A stretch of DNA of 64,000 bases from Streptomyces canus (lineage in GTDB: Bacteria; Actinomycetota; Actinomycetes; Streptomycetales; Streptomycetaceae). The notes under the pieces were generated by a model. The model saw only the letters and a program-made list of their open reading frames with translations, made no database searches and had not been told where the DNA came from. Location of the stretch: the NCBI RefSeq assembly GCF_030815415.1, contig NZ_JAUSWW010000001.1, forward strand, positions 10,416,001-10,480,000, in the 5' to 3' direction. The position numbers were made by a program, and so were the translations under genes. Positions 34,273 to 42,218 of the stretch are shown in pieces; the stretch's first letter is position 1, and each line of letters starts with the position of its first letter.

Positions 34273-35670
34273 CTAAGCGTCCGAGGGGCCGGGGTTCGGC
34301 TGCAGGAGCCGGTCGGCGAGCTCCTGCAGCTGGACCCCTCGGCTTCCCTTGACCAGGACGACGTCGCCGGGCCGGAGGATGTTGTGGAGCAGGTCCATGG
34401 CGGTGTCCTGGTCGGGGAGATGGATGGCTTTTCCGCCGGCCTTGGTCACGCCTTCCTGCATCCATCCGGCTTCGTCCCCTCCCACCAGAATGATCTGGTC
34501 CAGGCCGAGTTCAGCGGCGTACTGGCCGATCTCCTCGTGCGCGGTACGCGCGTCCTCGCCGAGTTCGTTCATGCGGCCGAGAACGGCAACGGAACGCTGG
34601 TCGCGGCCCCCGGTCATGGAGACCAGGGCGTCCAGGGAGTGACGCATCGAGGTGGGGTTGGCGTTGTAGGCGTCGTTGACGACCGTGACGCCGTCCGCTC
34701 GAACGTGGGTCTCCATGCGCCACCTGGAGCGGGGTTGGGCTTGCGACAGTCGGGTGGCGATCTCCTCGAGGCCGAGTCCGGCTTTCCTGCCGACGACGGC
34801 CGCGGCCAGGCTGTTGTGGACCTGGACGTCGCCGACGAACTGAAGCCGGACCAAGGCGTCGCCTTCGGGAGTGACCAGGGTGTAGGAGGCCCGTCCCTGG
34901 TCGTCGATGGTGATGTCGACGGCGCGGACCGTGGCGGTCTCGCTGAGGCCGTAGGTGACGACGCGGCCCTTGGTGCGGTTCTTCATCTCCTGTACGAAGT
35001 CGTCGTCCGCGTTGAGCACGGCCAGCCCTGCCCGAGGGAGCGCTTCGACGATCTCACCCTTGGCCTGGGCGATGTTGTCGCGGCTGCCGAACTCGCCGAG
35101 GTGGGCGGTGCCGACATTGGTGACGACGCTGATGTCCGGCTGGGCGATCTCAGTGAGTTGGCGGATGTCTCCGATGTGACGGGCGCCCATCTCCAGGACC
35201 AGGAAGCCTGTGCGCTCGTCGGCCATGGTGATGGTCAGCGGGAGACCGATCTCGTTGTTGAAAGACTGCGGCGTGGCCACGACGTTGCCGGGCAGCACCT
35301 GAGCAATGAAGTCTTTCGTGCTCGTCTTGCCAGCCGAACCGGTGATGGCCACGACCTGCGCGCGCCCGAGCGCACCGTTGAGGAGGTGGCGACCGAGCCG
35401 TCCGAACGCGGCGAGGACGTCGTCGACGACGATGGCGGGGACACCGACGGGCCGGGTGACCAGGGCCGCGACAGCACCCTTGTTGACGGCAGCTTCGGCG
35501 TAAGCGTGCCCATCGGTGTGCTCGCCCTGGAGGGCGATGAACAGCGACCCCGGCGCGGCTTCCCGGGAGTCGAACACAGCGGGCTGGCTGACGTGCGCTT
35601 CGGGATCGAGGACGTCTGAGAGGCGGCCGCCGACGACGTGGGCGATCTCGGTCAAGGACATGGGATACAA
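34273..35670 (-). CDS. murF: MurF-type UDP-MurNAc-tripeptide:D-Ala-D-Ala ligase
   Basis: 465 aa if translation begins at TTG 35670, which lies six bases after GGGAG and gives the usual family start (xxPMSLTEIA); ATG 35661 is the alternative. All Mur-ligase landmarks are present: ITGSAGKTSTKDF (ATP loop), NNEIGLPLTI, LEMGARHIGDI, NVGTAHLGEFGS, HNSLAAAVVG, NDAYNANPTSM (MurF hallmark), GRMNELGE and VKGSRGVQLQE. MurF adds a D-dipeptide to UDP-MurNAc-tripeptide in the cytoplasm. It closes an operon with a D-Ala-D-Ala ligase homologue, so it is probably a dedicated second copy rather than the cell-division-cluster enzyme. Confidence 0.93.
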   Translation of the reverse strand: MYPMSLTEIAHVVGGRLSDVLDPEAHVSQPAVFDSREAAPGSLFIALQGEHTDGHAYAEAAVNKGAVAALVTRPVGVPAIVVDDVLAAFGRLGRHLLNGALGRAQVVAITGSAGKTSTKDFIAQVLPGNVVATPQSFNNEIGLPLTITMADERTGFLVLEMGARHIGDIRQLTEIAQPDISVVTNVGTAHLGEFGSRDNIAQAKGEIVEALPRAGLAVLNADDDFVQEMKNRTKGRVVTYGLSETATVRAVDITIDDQGRASYTLVTPEGDALVRLQFVGDVQVHNSLAAAVVGRKAGLGLEEIATRLSQAQPRSRWRMETHVRADGVTVVNDAYNANPTSMRHSLDALVSMTGGRDQRSVAVLGRMNELGEDARTAHEEIGQYAAELGLDQIILVGGDEAGWMQEGVTKAGGKAIHLPDQDTAMDLLHNILRPGDVVLVKGSRGVQLQELADRLLQPNPGPSDA

Positions 35671-35828
35671 CGTGTTCTCCCTGATCAGGCGATTGGTTGT
35701 GACGCTACCGGGCTGTGCGGCTGACACGCGGTCACGACGAGGCCGCGGAAGGGGACGTAGGTCAGCAACCCGTGCGTGTCGGCCAGCACGCGCGCCCCGT
35801 TCCTCCATGGACGGTGCCCGCATCTACC

Positions 35829-36536
35829 TCACCGTCCCGGCGCCTGGGAGGCGAGGGGGCGAGCCGCGCGGTGCCGCGAGGCCAGCATGTTCAGGGAGAT
35901 GCCGCGTCCACCGAAGAAGGTTTGGAAGTGGTCGACGGGAAGGGCGGCTTCGCGGGCCTGCGGGGTGTGGCCGGACGGGTTGCGGAAGTGGATGGAGCCG
36001 TCCTGGTGGCCGATGGCGAGGACGAGGTGCCCGCCCCGTTTCTCGGGCTCGAGTTCAGGGCGGCGGATCTCCTTGGAGACCGAGGCCATCACCATGTGTC
36101 CTGCGTCCAGGAGGGTGACGAGCCCGCGCACGTCCAATTCGGGGTGCACCGAGGGCCAAAGGGCGTGCGTGGCCTGCACGTACTGGGCGAAGGGCGCGTA
36201 GATGAGTCCCTTGATGTCCCCGCCTGCCTGCTGGACGTAGGCGTTGTAGTGGCGGGCGCCGGTCAGGAGCTTGAAGAGGCTGGGGGCCTGCCCGTCGCGG
36301 TGCAGGAGCACCATGCGCAGGCAGGCGATGCCGCACATGTGCCGGCACCAGCGGGCGTAAGCGGACTGGGTCGGGGCTCCGGTGGTATCCCATCCGGAGT
36401 CGTGGGCCGGGTCGTGGCCGTCGTAGGCGATGTGGCCGATCAGGTCCGCGGTGGCGTACTGGGTGACGATCGGCACCGGGGCGTGAACGGGGCGGGGTGC
36501 GGTGTCGGTGGAGTCAGCGCAGCACAGGGGCAGCAT
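35829..36536 (-). CDS. C39-like cysteine peptidase family protein
   Basis: 235 aa. CGIACLRMVLLH near residue 68 has the Cys of a papain-like fold; the His-containing strand GGHLVLAIGHQDGSIHFRNP and the following SGH supply the rest of the triad expected for Peptidase_C39_2. There is no signal peptide or TM, so it is probably cytoplasmic. Its ATG overlaps the upstream PLP-enzyme gene by 23 bases. In this operon it might hydrolyse, trim or transfer a small peptide made by the ligases; an editing or hydrolase role analogous to VanX is speculative. Confidence 0.8.
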   Translation of the reverse strand: MLPLCCADSTDTAPRPVHAPVPIVTQYATADLIGHIAYDGHDPAHDSGWDTTGAPTQSAYARWCRHMCGIACLRMVLLHRDGQAPSLFKLLTGARHYNAYVQQAGGDIKGLIYAPFAQYVQATHALWPSVHPELDVRGLVTLLDAGHMVMASVSKEIRRPELEPEKRGGHLVLAIGHQDGSIHFRNPSGHTPQAREAALPVDHFQTFFGGRGISLNMLASRHRAARPLASQAPGR

Positions 36537-37521
36537 GGGGTGTCCGTCCTGTTCGGTCCATGGAGATGTCCAGCAGCTTGCGGTAGGTGCTCCAGTTGAC
36601 GTTGCCTCCGGAGACGACCACGCCGACCGGTCCGTCCGGAAGGCGGTCAGCGGCCCGCAACAGCCCGGCGAGGGCGACCGCGCCCGAGGGCTCGGCGGTG
36701 GTGCGGTAGTCGCGCCAGAGGTGGGCCATCGCGTCGGCTATGGAGGCCTCTGGGGCAAGGACTACGTCAGCCAGGAGCTTCTTGTTGATCTCGAAGGGGA
36801 GCTGTGCGGGCTCGGTGTGGCGCAGGCCGTCTGCGATGGTGGCCGGCGGGGGGATCGGTACCCTCTTGCCGGCCCGCAGGGAAAGGTGTGTGTCGTTCGC
36901 GGTGGCAGGCTCGACACCGATCACCTTGAGCCTCGGGTTGTGGCCTTGAGCGGCGAGAGCAGTGCCAGCGGCGAGGCCGCCGCCGCCGACGGGCACGAGG
37001 ATGGCCACCAGATCGGGCGTCTCCTGGAGCATCTCCCACGCCACGGTGCCCGCGCCCGCAATGACTGAACGATGGTCCGACGAGGGCACGACGGTGAGTT
37101 GATCGCGATACGCGATCTGATGGACCAGGGCGTCGCGGCGGTCGTTGAGCCGATCGTAGGTGACGATCCGTGCGCCGAGCGCCCCGATCGCCTCCACCTT
37201 CGCGTTGGGTGCGTCGGCGGGGATGACGACGGTGGCCTTGGTGTTGAGCAGGCGGGCGGCGAGGGCCAGGGCCTGGGCGTGGTTACCGGAAGAAGCGCCG
37301 ATGACGCCGGCCTCGCGGTCGCGCTCACTCAGTGCGGCCACCGCGTTGTAGGCGCCGCGGAACTTGAATGATCCCGTGCGCTGCTGGTTCTCCGCCTTGA
37401 CCACGACCCTGCGGCCTACGAGGTCGTCGAATGCCGCAGAGGTGAGAAGCGGGGTGCGCACGGCAATGCCGCGCAGTCTCTCGACCGCGTACAGCACGTC
37501 ATGGGACGTCATCGTTGACAC
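36514..37521 (-). CDS. Threonine/serine dehydratase- or racemase-type PLP enzyme
   Basis: 335 aa from GTG 37521 (GGGGG upstream). Fold-type II PLP enzyme: TGSFKFRGAYNAV holds the Schiff-base Lys, SSGNHAQALALAARL binds the substrate, VPVGGGGLAAGTALA is the phosphate loop, and VVSGGNVNW ends the core. No ACT regulatory domain, so it resembles catabolic dehydratases and serine racemases rather than biosynthetic IlvA. The gene lies 14 bases after the D-Ala-D-Ala ligase homologue; making a D-amino acid such as D-Ser for that ligase, or a 2-oxo acid, are both possible. Confidence 0.88.
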   Translation of the reverse strand: MSTMTSHDVLYAVERLRGIAVRTPLLTSAAFDDLVGRRVVVKAENQQRTGSFKFRGAYNAVAALSERDREAGVIGASSGNHAQALALAARLLNTKATVVIPADAPNAKVEAIGALGARIVTYDRLNDRRDALVHQIAYRDQLTVVPSSDHRSVIAGAGTVAWEMLQETPDLVAILVPVGGGGLAAGTALAAQGHNPRLKVIGVEPATANDTHLSLRAGKRVPIPPPATIADGLRHTEPAQLPFEINKKLLADVVLAPEASIADAMAHLWRDYRTTAEPSGAVALAGLLRAADRLPDGPVGVVVSGGNVNWSTYRKLLDISMDRTGRTPHAAPVLR

Positions 37522-37535
37522 GGTGGGCCCCCGTC

Positions 37536-38510
37536 TCACGCGTGGGCGCGGCGGTCGATGCAGGCGCCGCGCAGGATGTGAGCGATGAGGTCCTCGTAGG
37601 CGATGCCATCGACGTCCGCCATGCGCGCGAGGTTCCCGGTGCGGGTGAGGCCCGGCAGGGTGTTGACCTCCAGCCACAGGACTTCGCCGCTGTCGGTGAC
37701 GATGAAGTCGTGCCGCGAATAGGAATGGCAGCGCAGGGCGCGGTGCGCGGTGACTGCCTGCAGTTGCAGGGCCCGCACCGTGTCCGGCTCGACGCGGGCC
37801 GGACAGTAGTAGGCGCAGTCGCCGCCGCGCTTCGCGGCGAACGAGTAGACGCCGTCCGGGGTTTCCGCTTCCAGCGGCGGCAGCACGCGCGCCGTGTCGG
37901 TGGCCAGGTCGACCAGGACGCCCACGCTGACCGAGCGGCCCGGGTGGTAGACCTCAGCCATCAAGTCCTCGCCGGCACCGCTGAGGATGGCGTCCACGAC
38001 GTCGTGCTGGGTGTGCGCGGTGCGCAGCCCGATCGAGCCTCCCTCGCTGACCGGCTTGAGGATCACGGGCAGGCCCAGGAGCTCCGCGATCCGTGCCGCT
38101 TCCGTCTCCGCCTTCGCTTCGTGGTCCACGCGGCAGCCCTCCGGGACGCGCACTCCCGCAAAGGCCACGATCGTCTTGGCGGCCAGCTTGTTCATGCCGA
38201 CTGCGGAGGCCAGCACTCCTGACCCGGTGTACGCCACGCCGAGCGTCTCCAGCAGCCCTTGCAGCCGGCCGTCCTCCGCACCACGCCCCGCTATCGCCAG
38301 GAACGCCAGGCCCACGCCATGCAGGCGCTCCACGAGGATCTCGCGGTCGTCCTCCAAGTCGATGACCCGTGGTGCTAACCCCATGGTGGTCAGGGTGTCG
38401 GCGACCTCCCGGCCGCTCATCAGCGACCGGTCGCGCTCCTTGGCCCAGCCGCCCGTGATGACCGCGACGGGCTGTGGGATCTCACCGGGGGCGAGGGATC
38501 CAATGGACAT
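37536..38510 (-). CDS. ddl: D-alanine-D-alanine ligase homologue (ATP-grasp)
   Basis: 324 aa from ATG 38510 with GGAG nine bases upstream. ATP-grasp features: GLPVILKPVSEGGSIGLRTA (ATP-binding), DLMAEVYHPGRSVSVGVLVD, YSFAAKRGGDCAYYCPARV in place of the usual omega loop, and VLWLEVNTLPGLTRTGNLAR (Mg-binding/dipeptide site). The N-terminus (VAVITGGWAKERDRSLMSGR) departs from the standard GGxSxEHEVS, having GGWAKERDRS. Joins two D-amino (or related) acids with ATP. The divergent N-terminal loop and the operon partners suggest a non-standard acceptor. The nearest upstream gene is 206 bases away across a hairpin. Confidence 0.88.
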   Translation of the reverse strand: MSIGSLAPGEIPQPVAVITGGWAKERDRSLMSGREVADTLTTMGLAPRVIDLEDDREILVERLHGVGLAFLAIAGRGAEDGRLQGLLETLGVAYTGSGVLASAVGMNKLAAKTIVAFAGVRVPEGCRVDHEAKAETEAARIAELLGLPVILKPVSEGGSIGLRTAHTQHDVVDAILSGAGEDLMAEVYHPGRSVSVGVLVDLATDTARVLPPLEAETPDGVYSFAAKRGGDCAYYCPARVEPDTVRALQLQAVTAHRALRCHSYSRHDFIVTDSGEVLWLEVNTLPGLTRTGNLARMADVDGIAYEDLIAHILRGACIDRRAHA

Positions 38511-38623
38511 GCGTTTCTCCAGATCAAGAGCAGTCAGAAAAGCAGTGTGGACGCCCGGCGCGGAGCACAGTCTCGGCGTTCCCATAGGGGAGAGAACGTC
38601 GATGGGCCCCGCGCCGGGCTGGT

Positions 38624-38661
38624 GTCTCGCGCTCGGCCACGGGGGGTGCCGAGCGTGAGAC
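38624..38661 (-). terminator. Hairpin between acyl-CoA dehydrogenase and ddl genes
   Basis: GTCTCGCGCTCGGC (38624-38637) pairs with GCCGAGCGTGAGAC (38648-38661) with one wobble around a 10-base loop. It lies in the largest gap (206 bases) of the operon. Could be a terminator, an attenuator or an mRNA-processing site separating the sensory and enzymatic parts. Confidence 0.55.
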
Positions 38662-38716
38662 GTGGGACCCGCGCACGGTCCTTGGAAGCCACGGGGGTGA
38701 CCGCGCGCGGGCGTTC

Positions 38717-39979
38717 CTAGACGCCGACTGGCTGGTCGACGATGGGGGGCTGGAAGCGCCCGGCATGCAACACGGACCACGCAGTGCGCGCACCGGCCTT
38801 GTCCTCCTGCTGGAGGAGGTTCTCGGCGAGGCGCCGACGCTGGACCTCACCGGTCCCGGCGGGTGCGTAGGTGCTCTGCATGTCCCGCCAGACGCGCTCG
38901 ATGGGGAAGTCCACGTCCAAGCCGTTGGCGGCATGCAACTGCATGGCGTCGTTGCCTGTCTCGGAGGCGAGATCGTGGCCAAGGGCCTTGGCCGCAAGGA
39001 GCTCGTCATCGCATGGCAGGCCACGATCAAGCATGTCGACCGCGTGATACGCCAGGATCCTGGCCATGAGCAGCCGGGCGGACATCTGGCCGAGCCGATC
39101 CTGTATGACGCTGAGGTCGGCGAGCTTGCCCTGGTAGCGGGGGCGCTTGCTGACGTACTGGGCCGTCAGACAGACGGCCCTCTCGTGCAGCCCCAGGGAG
39201 AGGGCGGTCAGGTTGGGCCGGCCGTACAGGATGCTGCTGGACTGGGCGACTTCGAAGCCTTGGCCGACATCCCCCAGTACGTCATTCGGGGAGATGCGCA
39301 CTTGGTCGAAGGTGATCTGACCGTAGCTGAAGCCGCGCAGTCCCAGCTTGGCGCTGTGCGGCACGCTGTGCACCCCACGCTGATCGCCCTGGACGAGGAA
39401 AGCCGTCAAGGCGCGCGAGGTGCGCGTGCCGGTGGGGGAGGTGCGGGCGACGACGACGTGCAGATCCGCGATGTGGCTGTTGCCGACATGGGCCTTGACC
39501 CCGGTGAGCACCCAGGCTCGCCCGTCCCACTCGGCTGCGGTCGTCATGCCGCCGATGTGGCCGCCCTGGTCCGGCTCGGTCACAGCGATCGACATCAGCA
39601 CACTGCCGTCGGCCACGCTCGGCAGCAGCGCAGCGTGCTGCTCGTCGGTGCCGTAGTACAGCAGAGCGGCAACGGGGATCAGGCTGGCTTGGAGGATAGC
39701 GGCGACCGCGCCGGAGACACGGGCGAGACGATGGATCAAGATCGTCTTGGCGACGTGCCCGGCCGCCATGCCGCCGAAGGCCTCGGGCACGGTGACGCCG
39801 AACCAGCGGCGACCGGCCAACAGTCGGGCGATCTTCCGGTCCACGCGCTGCGCACTTTCCATGCGCTCCACCCGAGGCTGGATTTCTCGGGTGGCGAAGT
39901 CGTCGACGGCTTCCCAGAGTGCACTGTGGGCAGGCGTGAGGAACCTGTCGAGGCTGTGGGGTGGGGCGGGCATGGACAT
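38717..39979 (-). CDS. Acyl-CoA dehydrogenase-family flavoprotein
   Basis: 420 aa. The N-terminal helical domain has FATREIQPRVERMESAQRVD and WFGVTVPEAFGGMAAGHVAK. The middle beta domain has SIAVTEPDQGGHIGGMTTAA (FAD site) and VLTGVKAHVGNSHIADLHVV. The C-terminal helices include RVWRDMQSTYAPAGTGEVQR. The family oxidises acyl-CoA or acyl-carrier thioesters, and some members act as flavin N- or C-monooxygenases. In this operon it may desaturate or hydroxylate an amino-acid precursor. GAGGG precedes the start; follows the GAF gene by 52 bases. Confidence 0.88.
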   Translation of the reverse strand: MSMPAPPHSLDRFLTPAHSALWEAVDDFATREIQPRVERMESAQRVDRKIARLLAGRRWFGVTVPEAFGGMAAGHVAKTILIHRLARVSGAVAAILQASLIPVAALLYYGTDEQHAALLPSVADGSVLMSIAVTEPDQGGHIGGMTTAAEWDGRAWVLTGVKAHVGNSHIADLHVVVARTSPTGTRTSRALTAFLVQGDQRGVHSVPHSAKLGLRGFSYGQITFDQVRISPNDVLGDVGQGFEVAQSSSILYGRPNLTALSLGLHERAVCLTAQYVSKRPRYQGKLADLSVIQDRLGQMSARLLMARILAYHAVDMLDRGLPCDDELLAAKALGHDLASETGNDAMQLHAANGLDVDFPIERVWRDMQSTYAPAGTGEVQRRRLAENLLQQEDKAGARTAWSVLHAGRFQPPIVDQPVGV

Positions 39980-40031
39980 GGGCGGGTCCCTCTCCCTGAA
40001 GGCTCACATGACGGCTGCGGCTGGAACGGGA

Positions 40032-40682
40032 TCAGCGGGCTGGCGCTGTGGCGGTCAGGGTCTGCATCACCGTGGTGCCGGTGTCCTTGACGATGTCTAG
40101 GAGGTGCTGGGCCTGGGCCAGGGGGCGGGGCTCGGGGTCGATGACACACACCGTCCCCCATGCGATGCCGGTGTCCGTATCGATGAGGGGCGCGCCGAAG
40201 TAGGAGCGGATGCCGAGGACATCGGTTACGTGGTTGCCGGCGAAGCGGGGGCTGGCGTACACGTCGGGTAACGGCAGTGCCTTCTGGCGGGTGATGACTT
40301 CGGGGCACCAGCCGTGGCGTCGGCTCATGCTGCGGCCCACCGGGATCAGCCCGCTGTCCGGGGGCAGCTGGTGCAGGCCGATGAAGGTCTGCTGGGGCCA
40401 GAAGATGTTGACGAAGCCGTAGGCGAGCCCGGTCCGCTCGGCCATCTCCCGCGCCAGCTGGTCCATGCGATCGTCGGGGCCCGCGGTGATACAGAAGCGT
40501 GCGATCACCTCCTGCCGCGCCTCTTCCACGGCGATCAGCTGCGCGGTGGCCGCGCTGATCGATGCCGGTTGGTGGGGCAGGAGGCCGGGCGGCGCCATCA
40601 CCGACTCTCCGGGGGAGGACAGTGGGCGAACGCCGGTGAGGCCAGCGGCAGCGCGGGACGGTATGAGGGGCTGGTGTGTCAT
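40032..40682 (-). CDS. GAF-domain protein of the conservon
   Basis: 216 aa from an ATG overlapping the cvnD stop by one base (TGATG). A single GAF domain: FVNIFWPQQTFIGLHQLPPD, GRSMSRRHGWCPEVITRQKA, LPDVYASPRFAGNHVTDVLG, IRSYFGAPLIDTDTGIAWGT, VCVIDPEPR. GAF domains sense small molecules or redox state; the Cys in WCPEV is notable. Its place as the fifth conservon gene suggests that it feeds a signal to, or receives one from, CvnD. Confidence 0.86.
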   Translation of the reverse strand: MTHQPLIPSRAAAGLTGVRPLSSPGESVMAPPGLLPHQPASISAATAQLIAVEEARQEVIARFCITAGPDDRMDQLAREMAERTGLAYGFVNIFWPQQTFIGLHQLPPDSGLIPVGRSMSRRHGWCPEVITRQKALPLPDVYASPRFAGNHVTDVLGIRSYFGAPLIDTDTGIAWGTVCVIDPEPRPLAQAQHLLDIVKDTGTTVMQTLTATAPAR

Positions 40683-41314
40683 CAGATGTCCAAGGGGGCT
40701 GGGGTGGTGAGGCGGGCAAGGGCGTGGTCGACGAGGGTGACCAGGGCGGCCGCTACCTGGGTGGCCTCGCGGGCGTCGCAGCGCACCATCGGGATGTGGG
40801 GGTCGATGTCGAGGGCCTGGCGGACGTCCTCGTGGGGGAAGGCGAACGCGCCGTCGAACGGGTTGATCGCGATGATGAACGGCAGTCGGATCTGTTCGAA
40901 GAACGACACCGCCAGGAAACTGTCCTCCAGCCGGCGGGTGTCGATCAGCACGACGGCGCCGATGGCTGCGCTGCATACGTCGTACCAGAGGTGGGAGAAC
41001 CGCTGCTGGCCGGGCGTGCCGAACAGCAGCAGCTCAAAGGGATGCGGGTCGGTGAAGCCGACGCGGCCGAAGTCGAACGCCACCGTCGTAGTCGTCTTGG
41101 ACGCCACGTGGTCGAGGCGGTCGACCGGCAGGCTCGCCTCGGTGAGGCGTTCTTCTGTGGTCAGCGGCGGAATGTCGCTGATGGCGCCGACCGCGGTGGT
41201 CTTCCCGGCCCCGAACCCGCCCGCGATCACCACCTTGAACACCGTGCGTCCTGCGCCGGTCTCGGTGTGCCCGTGAGCCGCGGGAGTGTCAGCGCGGCAG
41301 GTTGGACTATTCAT
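40682..41314 (-). CDS. cvnD: Conservon GTPase CvnD
   Basis: 210 aa. P-loop GGFGAGKTTAVGAIS near residue 32, switch region TTTTVAFDFGRVGF, G3-like LLFGTPGQQRFSHLWY and IIAINPFDG (NKxD-like, here NPFD). This is the Ras-like/Roc-type small G protein that ends every Streptomyces conservon, acting at the inner membrane with CvnA-C like a G-protein-coupled signalling complex. It overlaps cvnC by eight bases. Confidence 0.92.
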   Translation of the reverse strand: MNSPTCRADTPAAHGHTETGAGRTVFKVVIAGGFGAGKTTAVGAISDIPPLTTEERLTEASLPVDRLDHVASKTTTTVAFDFGRVGFTDPHPFELLLFGTPGQQRFSHLWYDVCSAAIGAVVLIDTRRLEDSFLAVSFFEQIRLPFIIAINPFDGAFAFPHEDVRQALDIDPHIPMVRCDAREATQVAAALVTLVDHALARLTTPAPLDI

Positions 41315-41684
41315 CGAGCCACTTCATCGTCAGGGCGGCGCGCAGCCGCAGGAGCAGATCTTGGTCGAGGTCGGACGTGGTGGCGGGGATGAGGACGTGG
41401 GCGGCCAGGAGGTCGCTGATGAGGATCTTGGCGGGGGTGAGGCCGCAGCCGAGGGTGCCGGCCAGTTCGGCGACGGAACGCGGCCGGGCCCGGCACAGGG
41501 CCGTGATCCGCCCGCACTCCTCCGGCAGGCCGGGACCTGGGCGGCCGGTGCCGGGGTGCATCACCGACTCCAGGCGCAGCCGGTATCGCGGCCGGGTACG
41601 GCCCCGGGTGAGCGCATACGGTCTGACGAAGGCCGTCGTGTCTGGATCGGCCGCCACCGCAGGGCGCCGCGCGGGCGGGGTCAT
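41307..41684 (-). CDS. cvnC: Conservon DUF742 protein CvnC
   Basis: 125 aa from an ATG overlapping the cvnB stop by four bases. FVRPYALTRGRTRPRYRLRL and RPRSVAELAGTLGCGLTPAK, ILISDLLAAHVL give the DUF742 winged-helix-like fold. Standard third member of conservons, thought to bind CvnA/CvnB or DNA. Confidence 0.9.
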   Translation of the reverse strand: MTPPARRPAVAADPDTTAFVRPYALTRGRTRPRYRLRLESVMHPGTGRPGPGLPEECGRITALCRARPRSVAELAGTLGCGLTPAKILISDLLAAHVLIPATTSDLDQDLLLRLRAALTMKWLDE

Positions 41685-42175
41685 CGTGTGGTGTCGGCCG
41701 GACGGGTACGGGCCGGGGTCAGCATGTAGGGCTCGAAGGCCGTGACCAGGCGCCCCATCTCGAAGCCCACAGTGCCGGCGTCGGCCTCCGGCGTGGTGAC
41801 CACGCACAGCACGGTGTCGACGAACTGCTGCCCGATACCGTTGTGGCTGCCGAAGGCGGTGCTGCGGCCGGCGAACTGAATGAAGATCAGCGAGTCCGGG
41901 CGCTCGATGATGATCTGCCGCGGTAGATGCTTCTCGTGCCGTGGGCCGGTGATGCTGCCGCCCAGGGACGCCAGGCCGCACACGGCCGCAGCCAGTTCAT
42001 CCGCCCAGTCTCTGTCGATGTCGCTGTCCAGTAAGGCGACGCCGTCACGCGAGGCCAGCACCGCATGGGTGGCACCGGCAACCTCGTTCACGAACTCGCG
42101 CAACAGCCAGGCCATCGACTCCCGGTGCTCCCCGGTGCCGTCAGAAGTGGATACAGGATCACTGTGCGGAAGCAT
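41681..42175 (-). CDS. cvnB: Conservon roadblock/LC7 protein CvnB
   Basis: 164 aa from ATG 42175 with AGGAG upstream. A roadblock/LC7 fold of MglB type: MAWLLREFVNEVAGATHAVL, ASRDGVALLDSD, SLGGSITGPRHEKHLPRQII, IERPDSLIFIQFAG. Such proteins regulate the nucleotide state of the cognate small GTPase (here CvnD). The C-terminal tail is TPARTRPADTTR. Confidence 0.9.
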   Translation of the reverse strand: MLPHSDPVSTSDGTGEHRESMAWLLREFVNEVAGATHAVLASRDGVALLDSDIDRDWADELAAAVCGLASLGGSITGPRHEKHLPRQIIIERPDSLIFIQFAGRSTAFGSHNGIGQQFVDTVLCVVTTPEADAGTVGFEMGRLVTAFEPYMLTPARTRPADTTR

Positions 42176-42218
42176 GCGCGGGACTCCTAAAGAAGGAAGG
42201 GAGTGGGTGGGGGAGGGG

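Noticed and set aside
34174..35619. A 481-codon plus-strand open frame
   Set aside because: Antisense of murF, which keeps every Mur-ligase motif on the minus strand.
38511..38716. A short leader peptide or RiPP precursor before ddl
   Set aside because: The only in-frame ATG (reading MGTPRLCSAP) has no ribosome-binding site and merges with ddl; the hairpin is the better-supported feature.
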